NCBI GenBank assembly: GCA_011109175.1
Contig: RDEW01000081.1
Coordinates: 108,019 to 148,730 of the forward strand
DNA from: Dicyema japonicum
Lineage: Eukaryota; Dicyemida; Rhombozoa; Dicyemidae
Reading direction: 5' to 3'
DNA length: 40,712 nucleotides
Shown here in pieces: positions 1 through 11,200 of the stretch (within the stretch, counting starts at the first letter, position 1; each line of letters opens with the position of its first letter). The position numbers and the translations under genes are program-made. Under the pieces are notes generated by a model, which saw only the letters and a program-made list of their open reading frames with translations, searched no databases and was not told the origin of the DNA.

Positions 1-510
1 GTTGGGGGGTCAGGAAAACAAAGTTTGTCCAGACTTGCAGATTTTGTGAACCCCGACTTTAATTATGAACTAGTAAAGTCAAAATCCCTTGCCGCTGCTG
101 GAATTTGTGCTTGGGTCATCAACAATCCAAAGCAAGATCTCTTCCCTAGAGGCTGCCTTGGCAAAACTAACCTCCCAGTTTAAAGAAGCGACAGCAGCCA
201 AGATTAAATGTCAAAATGAAGCTGACCTTCAAGTGGGATTGTGTTGCTTTACCCCCAGAACTATAGATTGGTTGGAGGACTGGCTTCTGAGAATATTAGG
301 TGGGCACAAGCCGTTGGAAATTTCGAGTTGCAGAAAAAGACACTGCCAGGTGATATTCTCCTAGTGACTGCATTTATCTCTTACTTGGGGTCATTCTCTG
401 AAAACTATCGTTACTGCTGTACGAAAAATGGGCTAAATACCTCATATTTCCACCCTCAAGCATATCGTTCACAGTGAACTTATCCAATGATTCCTAATAT
501 TAGTGTAAGA
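1..510 (+). pseudogene. axonemal dynein heavy-chain fragment, internally deleted
   Basis: Three blocks typical of axonemal dynein heavy chains lie in order. The first is a P-loop of the AAA4 type (VGGSGKQSLSRLADF, from base 1). The second is the coil end NPDFNYELVKSKSLAAAG with a following CAWVIN. The third is the stalk/AAA5 stretch SLEAALAKLTSQF...KCQNEAD, then RLVGGLASENIRWAQAV and KTLPGDILLVTAFISYLGSF. In intact heavy chains several hundred residues separate the P-loop from the NPDF block, and about 35 more precede SLEAAL; here they are absent, and the last block is in another frame. No short intron explains this. Dynein heavy chains are ciliary motors of about 4,000 residues, so this is a truncated, scrambled relic or a misassembled piece. 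The window starts inside it, so upstream exons cannot be judged. Confidence 0.85.
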
Positions 511-776
511 TAGTTCACATTGGACACCTGACATTCTATTGAGACAAACTTCTCAGTTCTTTGCTCACATGAGAACAGTCCTATGGAATAATTAAACATG
601 TCATACCAATGATACTATCGTGTTTAAAATTTCCCCATAAAATATTTTCTTTACATTGTTCTATATTAAACATAATATATTACTAAATAATAATTTAAAA
701 TATAATAAATAAAATATTTAGCAAAAAAATTTTTTTTTTCACAAAGACATATTTATTTATAACAATAAAATCGTTC

Positions 777-812
777 TAGAAAACATGCCTACACTAGAAA
801 ACATGCCTACAC
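777..812. repeat. 18-bp tandem duplication
   Basis: TAGAAAACATGCCTACAC is present twice head to tail (777-794 and 795-812) with no mismatch. It is probably a recent slippage or local duplication. Confidence 0.9.
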
Positions 813-1923
813 TCTACTAGCTAACTTCTGTCAAACAAACAACCTATTTTTATGCAATACAGCTTTCATGCATCCAGCCAGAGGTGCGGAAGAAGTGGAA
901 GTACGTTTTTCTTGCAAAGAACTTGGGATAATGCATTGCCGCCAAGTCAATATTATAACATTTTGATGACATGCGATTGTATCGTGACTAAATTTTACAG
1001 GGGTTATTGAAGCATTTAATGATTATTATATAATAAATTTTTTTCAAAACTTAAGTGGATAAATAAGTTATTAATTTATAAATTTAAATGAGAGTTAAAT
1101 AACTCATAGAGATGATAATTTTAGATGGGATATGAAATTTCAAAAAGGACGGCGGGAAAATTGGTTGAAAAACAATGTGATATTTTTGAATATCAATGGT
1201 TCTTTATATAAATTGACGAGAGTGTATACGGAGTTATTTATGACAATTTTTTAAAGGGAAAACAATTAATTACAAAAAATTTAAATAATCGTCAAAAGTT
1301 TTTAAAAAAGCAAAAATTCTCTTTTTAATCTATTTTGTAAACTGAATACATTATTTATTTACCCTCAGAATTTTCAATGATTGAAACTGGTGGCTATTTC
1401 TAAAGAGAAGATCAAAAAGAACTATTCACTCCACCAAAAGACAATTCCTATTCCAGCCTTGTTCTCACCTATCAAAAATATGTTCTCATACCGACATATG
1501 GAAAAAATCTGATTTTAGTCTTCCAAATAAAGTCAAACAAAAATTAGTCAATCTACCCGCTTTTCTAGTAGAACATGATTTACACCAGCTTGAATCGTCA
1601 AACCCACTATCAACCACTTTATCAACCAATTTAATAGTTGAAACTTTAGAAGTCTTCGACTCATCGGGGACACAACTTGTGTTTTTGGTAGTGGAAGTGT
1701 GATGGATGAACTGGCCATTCTATATAACTGTGCGATGACCGCCACAGTCAAACTTTAGTGTTTTATGAGATTGTTTGGCATTGAGGACTCGACTGTGTTT
1801 GTAACGAATCAATGTCTTCAAAAGCATAATGATTAATAGACAGAAGAACATAACCTCTGCACGACTTAAATTCCTGTGATGTTTCAAGAAACGAAAATTA
1901 TCTAATATTCTATTACGAAAATG

Positions 1924-1980
1924 TATATATTTAATCTGATCGTCCACATGTATGATATATATTTAATCTGATCGTCCACA
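1924..1980. repeat. exact 25-bp direct repeat
   Basis: The same 25 bases, which include TTTAATCTGATCGTCCACA, occur at 1924-1948 and 1956-1980 separated by 7 bases. No function is visible. Confidence 0.9.
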
Positions 1981-3539
1981 CGCGTCCTAAAATCCTTGTT
2001 TATAGCTATAAAATGTATTATTTCAGCTTTATTGACAATCTAGTTATTGTTGCACGTAGTTCTGCAGCGAGCACAGCTGATATTTGAAAAGGAGGAAGTA
2101 CCACGGCATCGTGACTGATTCTTTTTTCCTGCCTATCACTGTTTATACAACTGGCGTTATTAAACCCGAACATGTCTGGGTTTATCAGGTAAATCGGACT
2201 GTTTACAGGGAAGAGAAAAAATGAACCTAGAATGGCGCAGTGGATTTTCCAGAACATTGGGATTGCGATTATGATAGGTAACTACCTCCGAAGTATGTGA
2301 ATATTTGTGCTTCAACTGTGCACTGCTTCTCATAACCTGTTCTACTAGCTATCTCTATGTAACTTTCCTCCACACACTTCTCCACAGTTTATCGGCTCGT
2401 AAGCGTGGTAGAATTTAATTAAATGTATTCACACCGAAATCAAGATAAAGAGGATAAGAGATATCGTATAATTAAGTGATCCCGATCTGGTTGCGGGATA
2501 GGGAGTTTGCGACTCTTTTCCAAAACTTCAAGTGAGGGATGTCACACGGCATAAAATTCAAAACTTTTCAAGCGGGAAAGAATAAACAGAATGAAACTAT
2601 AACAAGGACACAGACACGTCAAATTTTGACTGATTTAAATTAATTTAATACATATTTATTATTAAAATAATTTTTCAATATGGCGAACCTATAATTATAT
2701 TAATATATTATTTGGCATGTGGTTGCCACTTTCTTGTGGTTGGCTGTTTGTTTACTTTGGTGTGTTTTTCTACTGTGTTGTCACATTATATTATTGGATT
2801 AATCAAATAGTGATGAAGGTTGTTATCAAAATGTCTAATATATATTCTATATTTTGTTAACCTATAAATATGGATTATTTTTCACTATTTGAGTTGTCTC
2901 TATTGATATTCTTTTGCTATTTCTCTTTCATATTATTTGTTTCTCAGATTGTTATGTCGCTACTTAGTGATTATACATTGTTTCAATGAATATGATTATT
3001 AATGTTTCCAAGTAAGCAGAAGCTGCGTCGAGTGCCACTTCTTTTCGATATTTGTATTTAAATGTAACCAAAATTTGATTTTCTACTCCGCAAATGTAGC
3101 CAATCAGATTTTCTTCCTATTTCACTGAACCTATACGCCCTCGTGTTTTTCCACTTTATGATAATTTCAATGCAGAAATACGCTCATTGATATAGCCGGC
3201 CATTAAATATTACATTTAAATTCATTGAACATTTATTTTAAATTTCCAATAGAACCAAGAAAGAAGGTATTAATTTGCTGAATTAAGTGATCCCAGCCTC
3301 CGACTTCTCTCGTTTTCCTTTCGAATTTATTGAACCAGAAAACACCGCTATACATAGAATAGAAACAAATCTGATGATCCTGGCCTTCTTCAGCAGACTT
3401 CGCATGCTCGGACTTGAAGGGAGTGCCGTCCAGGAGGAGCTCCTTTGGATGGTTTAGATTATTGAATTAAACTTGGTTGAATTAACGATTATTTATAATT
3501 CTAAGGAGAATACTTTAGCTTCTACTAAAAATGAATCAA

Positions 3540-4216
3540 ATATTGTTACGGGTATCTGACCATCTCCAACATAAATTTTGCCAAAGATAAACTTGAGAAT
3601 GAAGAACTTAAGGTGAATGTTATTATGATCAAAGAATGGGTCTATGGACCTGGAAAAAACATTCAGTGGCATCTATAATGACGTAGTTGTGAAGTTTTGA
3701 TTCGAGAGTATGAGGGAGACAGAAGACAACTTCATAATCTTGTACAGGAATTAAAGGTGTTGATTGTTGTTAATTTTAGGGAAATATTCAAGTTTATTGT
3801 AGAATCGGTCCTCTCCTACCGGGAGACGTATCACCTATCGAATATATAGATAGTAAACACATCTCTATTAACAGTAGACCTATTCTGAATGAGGTATATT
3901 CATATTTACAATTAAGGCAAATAAAGATACATCAAAACTAGAGTTTGCGTTTGACTAGGTGTTCGACCACAATAGTGACCAGTTGTCTATATTTAGTGAA
4001 GTAAAGGATATTATTCAGGTAATTTAGGTGATAAATCCTAAGAGTGCAGTGGATGGTTATAATGTCTGTATTTTCGCATATGGACAAACTGGGTCGGGAA
4101 AGACATTCTCTATGGAGGGAAGTAATAGTGATAGTTCTCTCATTGGAATAATTCCCCGTTCTTTTGGCTATATTATTGATTCAATAGAAAGTTCAGTACC
4201 TTCAGTAGGGTATTAG
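3540..4216 (+). pseudogene. kinesin-14 (KIFC1/Ncd-like) neck and N-terminal motor, partial
   Basis: After removing four short introns (3613-3634, 3757-3779, 3894-3916, 4019-4042; 22-24 nt, GT...AG) the frame gives a coiled-coil-like stretch, then RRQLHNLVQELKGNIQVYCR, the neck/motor junction diagnostic of C-terminal kinesins. It continues with LEFAFD, VF and [21 protein letters not shown] (the ATP-binding P-loop) and [16 protein letters not shown]. Kinesin-14 proteins are minus-end-directed spindle motors. Two defects are visible: a one-base frame loss at about 3693-3697, and an in-frame TAG at 3956-3958 where the family has a basic residue (FDxVF). The remaining motor (switch I, switch II, L12) is not found downstream. 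It is either a truncated pseudogene or a gene broken by assembly errors; family assignment is firm, status is not. Confidence 0.8.
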
Positions 4217-4230
4217 GTTTTAAAATAAGC

Positions 4231-4432
4231 CAATTTGACTTTTTATTCATATTTATGGGATGTAAGTATCCACAGGAAGCAATTCCGGAGGATTTGTCGA
4301 ATTTTCTGTCTTATGAAGTGGATGAAGCAAGGGATGAGGCACGAATATATACCAAAGTAGCAGCAACTAAAGATGATTGAAAGAAAGTGGAGAAACGACG
4401 AAGAAACTTTAAAAATTGGTGACAAGGTCCAT
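4231..4432 (+). CDS. unidentified charged ORF fragment
   Basis: Just after the kinesin fragment one frame reads ...YPQEAIPEDLSNFLSYEVDEA, then RDEARIYTKVAATKDD, a TGA, and KKVEKRRRNFKNW before a second stop. The composition (acidic amphipathic stretch, then a basic cluster) looks protein-coding rather than random, but I do not recognise the family and it is not the expected continuation of a kinesin motor. It may be the remains of another gene or an exon of a chimera. Confidence 0.3.
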
Positions 4433-4990
4433 AAAAGAGGAGATCATCGCGAAAATCCAGCTCATTGTACATTGGCACTGTACGAATTTGTATTCTGCAG
4501 AATTTTTAATATCAGAAGTAAACTTATTGGGTATATGTGCACATGTATTATTTGCCCATGTAAATGTTCCATGGTACGGGAACCTCAGATAAAGAAGCAC
4601 TCGCTTGGGCTCATATACGAATACAAAGAGATATCTCTGGAAGTTGACAAGGTACCACTTGTCATGATTCTACCGAGAGAAACCACATGAACAACATCAA
4701 AGTAATATGAACAAACTAACCTGTTATTTCGGTGACGTAGCTATGAGATGAGTCACTTCGAATGTGTAGCTAAACGTTTAAGCTTATTGTTATGGAGATT
4801 GAGATCTCAGACTCTGTCAAAATTTCACTTGCGGAATTAAAAAAGGCAGAGAGATAAGCATTGCAGGTTAATAACCTCCAATTACAAGGAATTCCGAAAT
4901 TGAAAGCTTATAACAAAGAAATACAATGCGTTTAATACCTCTGTGTAAGTGGTGCAGTTGAGCTTTACTGTGTAAAAGTAACGTGTGTTG
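4433..4990. other. no recognisable gene
   Basis: Short overlapping ORFs are present on both strands (for example 4373-4690 plus), but I see no domain motif in them. Base composition is more balanced than in the AT-rich spacers, so this could be eroded coding or transposon sequence. Confidence 0.4.
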
Positions 4991-4992
4991 TG

Positions 4993-5400
4993 TCACCTGG
5001 CTGTATACCATAAATTGTGGGATCCTATTCGGTAGAAATTTAGTGTAGGAATCGAGTTCCTACTGATGGAAAGGTTGTAAATTCTGGTGAAGGCCAAGAT
5101 GGTGTAGGGGCCAATCTTAAGTACAATATAGGGAATTCCATCTAGACTACTTGCGTAAGACGATTTTTGGTTTTGAATAGCTTTCCACACTACGTCCATT
5201 GAAAGGCTGTTCTAGGTTGCCTCGCGTTTTGGTTGCTATCACGTCGAATAATGTTGTAACCTGGGAAAACAGGGGAGGGAGTGGAGAAAGATTGTCTTGT
5301 TTTTTTAAGTAGGCAATTGTCTGTGTCCTGCTTCAGAACTCTGAGCTCTTGCACCTTCCCTCTTATTAGTGTTATTATTTTTATTAAAAAAAACTCCATA
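4993..5400 (-). mobile_element. LINE reverse-transcriptase fragment
   Basis: The minus strand encodes SSLDGIPYIVLKIGPYTILA followed by FTRIYNLSISRNSIP, the block of non-LTR reverse transcriptases that follows the PGPDGIP motif. Sequence continues upstream to about 5399 in a second frame without clear motifs. It is a short 5'- and 3'-truncated relic; family uncertain. Confidence 0.7.
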
Positions 5401-5517
5401 TTGATAATTTAGCTTCGCTTTTATCAATTTCCTAATTAATAAATTATAAAAAAAGTAATTTTATTAAAATAAATAAAAATAAATTCAAGAAAATATAAAG
5501 CGGGCTGTATTCTTTGA

Positions 5518-5699
5518 TGTGATTGCTGTGATGATCTTGGAAAGATTGAATATTTATCAAAAGAATTACCATTTAAAGAAATTGCATTGAAACTAAAAGT
5601 ACATCAAATTTTAATTATTTATAGGAATATTATCAAATTATAGAAGACTTGGATTCAGCTCTCCCAAGTAAACCTTTAGCACATTTACTTACCTATTGA
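5518..5699 (+). CDS. possible two-exon gene piece with a 26-nt intron
   Basis: From 5518 the frame reads CDCCDDLGKIEYLSKELPFK, EIALKLK, then a GT...ATAG interval at 5599-5624 (26 nt), then EYYQIIEDLDSALPSKPLAH and LLTY before TGA at 5697-5699. Removing the interval keeps one frame, and intron size and borders match those of the proven genes in this window. I do not recognise the protein, an in-frame TGA lies directly upstream, and no start codon is seen. Treat it as a candidate exon pair only. Confidence 0.3.
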
Positions 5700-6944
5700 C
5701 TTTTTTTCAATGTCTTCTTTTACAAGAATAAGATCTCTTTTCTTTAATCTTCTCTCAGAAGGCTTCCGTCTTACTGTTCCTCAATCTCCCTTTGTAGTTT
5801 AGTATACAAATGGGGTTCGATTCGATATTAACTCATAGAAATGCTTACATTTGTTTATCGGTAATATAAAGTGCCTTTATGAGGGAATGCGTTGATATCA
5901 TCATATGCGAGTTTTTGCATGTTTCTGAGTTTTTTTGTTATTTTTACAGAATGGATTTTACATTAAGATCGTAGATATAGTGTACACATTCGAAACTCCA
6001 AATGATTTTATTTTTGCTCTATTTCGTGGAGTAATCGATCTGAAATGGTTTTACATTTACTTTACCCATTTAGTAAGTTAAATTCTATTGTGAGCGAATA
6101 TTTGATAAATTCTCTTCCAGTCTCAGTTCTGACTCTATGACCATGAGCTTATTTTCGACCAGTTGCTTCTGTCGATGACATCCACATTTAAAGTTTTCTC
6201 ATTAACTTTACTTTAAGCTAACTAATGAGCACCACGACTTTTTAGTTGAAATCCTTATAAGATCCCTCAACTCGATATGCTTTTCTTTACAAAATGTTCC
6301 CTATATGAATCAATCTTAGTACTGTAAGACTCTTATGCTTAAAGGCAATTCCCCTGATCTTTATATATTCCGTCAATGTATGTATAAAGATCAGCTATTT
6401 TAGTTTATAGTTTTAAATCTGATTGTATTAATCACAGTAAAGCCTGCATTGAAAGCGGGAATGAAACTCTATCAGAATGATGAAACCATAAGGATGGGTT
6501 TGACAGGTAGAAGTAGTGTATGATTATCGTAGATGAGATTTGTATTTTACATGATGACGAGTCGGTCAGATTAGAGATCATCAACTCTGTCAGAATTATT
6601 GACAAGTATTTTTTGTCTGTTTTATACTTAACAAGAGACTTTCTGATGAATGCCTAATGTTCTTTTTTTCTTCCGTTGATTGTCCTGAGAAGACTGCTGG
6701 GTCGTTATATGAGATTTTCAAGGGGAAGCTCAGACTTCGAAAACGTATTTGTTGTTACTAAAAGCGTCCTAGCTGGCATTATAAGGCGGAGTCGGAGTAT
6801 TATAAATATATGTTTGATGATTTTCAAGGATATTACGGACTATACGGATCCACTGACTCTATAAATTCCAAAATATCAACTCTAACTAGTTTTATTATTT
6901 TTAACTAAGAATATCTTTCAACCGGGTGTTTGAAAACTTTAACT
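5700..6944. other. no recognisable gene
   Basis: AT-rich sequence with short ORFs only. A stretch at about 6435-6510 reads KPALKAGMKLYQNDETIRMG in one frame before a stop and looks coding-like, but I cannot assign it. Confidence 0.4.
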
Positions 6945-7460
6945 TTTATTATTAAAAGCACTCCCGAGAAAAAATAAAGTTAATCAAGTCTCCCTTGTTC
7001 CGTATTTCTAATCATCCTTTCCGTCAGCCTCGACCATGATCTTCTGTTGAGCGCTAGTTCTTTTAGGTAGTTAAGGTCGTCCACCGGAGTTAGTCTTATA
7101 CCAACCACCGATAAGTCTTCATTAAAGATAGTCGGAAGTGTCGCTCTTGGTCTTCCACGGGATCCGGCTACTGCGTGTGAAAAGGAGTTGTCTATTGCGA
7201 CATTTGCGGGACCTGAGCATGGCATGAAGTGTTTGGTATCCCCAGAAACAAAGTCCAGATCGTCCGCATAAATTATCATGTCATACTTGTTTCCAACCAG
7301 GAAGCTGAACTCTCTTAGTGTAGTTTCAAAATAGACAACAAAAAAGACCGGAGATAGTGAGTCTCCCTGTGGAACTCCACGTGAAGTCGGAAATATGAGT
7401 GTTCTGCATGAGCAGGCGTATTATTTAACGTCGTCAGGGTGAAGAAAACTCTTTATTGAG
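6945..7460 (-). mobile_element. family B LINE, 5'-truncated RT and 3' end
   Basis: On the minus strand: SRGVPQGDSLSPVFFVVYFE and MIIYADDLDFVSGD, the catalytic YADD box of a non-LTR reverse transcriptase. The frame then jumps directly to the C-terminal tail RGRPRATLPTIFNEDL... ending MIRNTEQGRLD. The roughly 150 or more residues normally between YADD and this tail are missing, so the element is internally deleted. Its 3' end (CTCGGGAGTGCTTTTAATAATA on the minus strand) matches that of the copy at 33430-33835. It abuts the 18S rDNA fragment on the same strand. Confidence 0.85.
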
Positions 7461-7992
7461 TCTCGTTCGTTATCGAAATTTATCAGACAGATCACTCCAC
7501 CAACCAACAACGGCCATGCACCACTACCCACAGTATCAAGAAAAAAGCTATCAGTCTGTCAATCCTTACTGTGTTCGGCCCAGGTGAGTTTTTTTTTGTT
7601 GAGTCAAATTGAGCCACAGGCTCCATTCCTGGTGATGTCCTTTTGTCAATTCCTTTAAGTTTCAACTTTGCAACCATACTTCCCCCAGAGCCCAAAGACT
7701 TTGGTTTCCCGGAAGCAACCCGCTAATTTACAAATACTTATTAGCGGGCACCGGATATCCCGGTGATCATCAAATTTATTTAGAGTCAACTAATTCTAAT
7801 AATTGCGCTTCGAGAAGCTGTACGCATGTATTAGCTCTAGATTTACAACAGTTATCCACCGTCGTTTGACATTATCAAGTAAGTTATGTCCGATTTAATG
7901 AGCCGTTCGCGGTCTCGTTCATTAGAGAGCATGAACTTACACTTGCATGGCTTAATCTGTAAGATAAGCATATGACTACTGGCAGGATCAAT
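7458..7992 (-). rRNA. 18S rRNA gene fragment with ~0.8-kb internal deletion
   Basis: The complement of 7722-7992 is the 5' end of an 18S gene: ATCCTGCCAGTAGTCATATG, AGATTAAGCCATGCA, GAACGGCTCATTAAATC, ACGGTGGATAACTG and CTAGAGCTAATACATGCG. It then jumps, at about 7718-7722, to sequence from well inside 18S: TTCCGGGAAACCAAAGTC, GGGGGAAGTATGGTTGCAAA, GAAACTTAAAGGAATTGAC, GTGGTGCATGGCCGTT and CGATAACGAACGAGACTC, where it stops at a LINE. The missing centre is roughly 800 nt by comparison with a typical 18S. Conserved positions carry many substitutions, so this is a pseudogene copy, a very fast-evolving rRNA, or both. It cannot make a functional subunit. Confidence 0.9.
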
Positions 7993-8212
7993 TTGCTATC
8001 TTTTCACAGCAATAACCCACACTTACATGGGCAATACTGGGCAAGATGACGCCCGAATGACTCTCGCGATTGCGAAAGAGATGGGCTATATGAGCTTCCG
8101 CAATTTTGCTGAGTACAGCACACGTGGAAACCTTTTCTTAAAGTTACTCACCTCATATGAGGAGAGAGAACTTTAATACTAGACTATTTGTAGAAACCTA
8201 CAACCAGGTATN

Positions 8213-8266
8213 ATGGCTTAATCTGTAAGATAAGCATATGACTACTGGCAGGATCAACCAGCTATC
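8213..8266 (-). rRNA. second 18S rRNA 5'-end scrap
   Basis: The complement repeats the first ~50 nt of 18S (CTGGTTGATCCTGCCAGTAG, CATATGCTTATC, AGATTAAGCCAT) and is identical to the corresponding part of the longer copy at 7942-7992. It ends next to an ambiguous base (N at 8212). The adjacent CAACCAGGTA at 8201-8210 is the complement of the 18S 5' terminus. Both copies are followed on their outer side by GCTATCT, suggesting shared external spacer. Confidence 0.85.
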
Positions 8267-11200
8267 TATTACCTCGACTAGAACGCCAAACAACGGACGT
8301 TCAAGTGCAATTCAACAAATACCAGCCTTTAGCTGTTCAAGTCCACATGCAGAACATAGGCACTCACCCCAACACTTGCACAATCCATAAAGCGCAATTC
8401 TGCAAGGGCCAAAATAAATCACCATCTGCAATAGGCACAATAAGAACAACCAGTGGCAACTCTGACTGTAAGAAAAAACTGCCCATCTCGTATACTCGTT
8501 CAGGCTTATTTTATTAACCAACCGTAACCCAGACACGTTCAAAGTTTCCACAGATCAACTATAGGTCATATAGAGTAACATAGTTGGCTGTGGACAAAAA
8601 ACATGAGAGACTAAATTTCAAAAAGCTGTTGACGGAACCCACGTTCGCTCAATTGCAACCAGAATAAGCTGGTAGCCTTCCAAATACAAGCCAAAATCCC
8701 GCTTGCAACCAATAACGTCCAGAAACCCTTTCAAATTTAACCTCCCCCCTATATAGTCAAAAAAAGTCGAAATTTGGTTTGCGGATTTTGCCATTTTTTC
8801 AAATTTTTTTTCTGGTGATTTTGCCATTTTTGTGCCTACGATTGCTTGTGGAGTGATTTTATCGAAAGAAATGGCCTAAACTGGCTAGTTTTCATAGGTA
8901 AGCTGGTTTCTCGCAGGCCAAAATAAATAACCAGCTTTATCTGAAAAATATAATTAATTATTAATAGATTTATAAAAAAAATAATAAAGGGTAACTTATA
9001 TTCTTTTTTAACGCTGAATTCAGAAATGTTATCAGATTTGGGCTCAGACCTTCCTACTTCGAGATCTAGAAATTGGGCCCTTATCTCCACGTAGGAATGT
9101 CTAGCGTGAAAAAGAACTTGATTTTTGAGTTCGCCAGAAAATTTTAGCTAATATAGTTATATTTTATTACGACTTAATTCTGTAATATTTAAATTTAATT
9201 AGAATGATGTAACATGTTTTAGTGGGCACATGTGATAAAAAAAATTAATTTTAAACAAATCATAAAAAGAGAATTAGTCATTAAAAAATATATATAATTG
9301 TTAATCTTGACATTCTAAATTCATTTCTGTATTCAGAAATCTCATCAAACACTCCTAGATCGAGTTCCGAGATCGGCCCCCCACCTTCTTTAGGAAGGTC
9401 TGAGGAGAATCGAGTTCGGATCCAGCACTTGAGTCCCCGAGTGTAATATATCAAACCTCAAGTATAATACCTAATTAGATGAAATACATCAAAAAAACTA
9501 ACCGAAATGCGAGCCACATACGATTTTACGTCTAAAATAAAAGTGTTCTATTCGGGTCTAAAAGTGCGTCTTTATTTTCACCAAAAAAACGCGAGATCTC
9601 CACGTGTGTGCAACCAATCGACCTAATTTTTTCAGGAAAGCTGCCCCCCATGATGGTCGACTATATTAACTTGTTTAACGTCCTTCACACCCTTCGTCCA
9701 TGTCAAACTAAGGAATCATTGGCGTAGCTCAAGACGTGATATGAGACCAGCTATGCAAATGAGAAATACATAAATTAATAAATTTAAAAAATGGTTATAT
9801 ATCAATTTCGACGTCTATGAGCGTTTTTACAAGCAAAAATGGAGTCAGACGTTCTAGATCTTAGTATTTTAGTGGCTACTACAATAAAAGCTAAGACCTG
9901 TCCAAAGTATCCCCTACAAAAGACTGATTACCTACTTTATTGATAGAATCTCTAGAATACATTAACAAATTTCTCTACACATATTATAAATTAATATTGG
10001 GAATGGTTTAACAACTTTGAATCTGTTAACTAGCTAAGAGTGTACATATTTCATGCTCAAAATGCTTCTTTTAGTTTCCCCCAAACATTCCCGAGATCTC
10101 CACGTGTGCAGCCAATAGACCTGATTTTTTCAGACATGAGGTGCAAAATGATAGTAAATTGTATTAGCCTGTTCGACATCTTCTAGGTCCTTCGTCCCTT
10201 CCAAACGAAAGGCTTTTGACAAACATGAACATTCTTCAATGTCCTAATCAAGGAGATTTGCTCGAATCTGTATTTAAAATCGACTATTTAATTTAAAATC
10301 TACTTAATTGCCTTTGGTTTGAGCTATTAGTGTGTTTTTTCGACATCTTTATGTGCCTCCGATATGTGAGATCTCTTCGACGGACTATCCGATTGTTCTA
10401 AAATTTTAAAAACTAGCTAAAAGCCCGTTTTTACATAATTTTTTAAAAACTAAATGAAATCCTAGATAAAAGTGATCCGAACGAGTTGGCATCATAGAGT
10501 TTTTCTAACATTGGAGGCAGTTTGGTTGATAATACCGACGAAATTTTTAACAAATAAAAACAAATTGAAAATGTATTTAAAAAAACGAATAAATGTAATG
10601 TCAACAATCAGTAAAAATTAAAAAAAACATTAAAAAAAGTTCTTTTTTCCTCCCCCAGTTCGATCTTATTTTATCTTATATTTTCACTCTCAATTTTTCC
10701 TCGACCCATAGCTAACTCATTATCTTCACTTCTCAGAAATTTATTATCCTGGAAGTAGCCCGCCTTTTCTAATACATATACCCCTGAATATCGCAATAAA
10801 TGTTATATAATCTATATATAGCCCGTATTAACTGGTTCCGTCAAATTTTTTCCCTTACAACTATCCAGAGATTTTTTCGCAAGTCTGGTTTATTTCGAAC
10901 TTTAATTTCTTCGAACTTGTTCTCGATTATCCAACCATTTCTGGATTAATTGCCCTATAATAACGTTTGATAGACAAAAAATAAACTAGACTACACTCTC
11001 TGGCCCGTCTTAAATAATAGTAAAGGCGTCCGACAAGCGGACAAATTTTAGGCAAAGAGATGGACCTCAGTAGATCGCCACTATACGTGGCTTTCGTACG
11101 TACAGTTCCCATGCCAGTATATGTCGTTTGCATATAATTTAGCACAAAGCTCAGTCAAAATGCAAGTCAACCTGGTGTGACAACAGTTTCTAGGTGTTCT

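Larger units (their letters stand above)
515..3530. other. AT-rich DNA without recognisable genes
   Basis: No ORF here encodes a protein I recognise on either strand; the short minus-strand ORFs around 1548-1947 and 2018-2257 show no familiar motif. It contains two small tandem duplications (listed separately) and long A/T runs (for example near 720-745 and 1020-1090). Two places (about 2470 and 3284) share the string AATTAAGTGATC, which also occurs at the 3' end of a LINE at 11787, so eroded LINE termini are possible. Confidence 0.5.

Noticed and set aside
8312-8551. Opposed ORFs of 70 and 79 codons near 8300-8550
   Set aside because: No motif, no intron pattern and no frame preference; they lie in spacer-like DNA beside rDNA.
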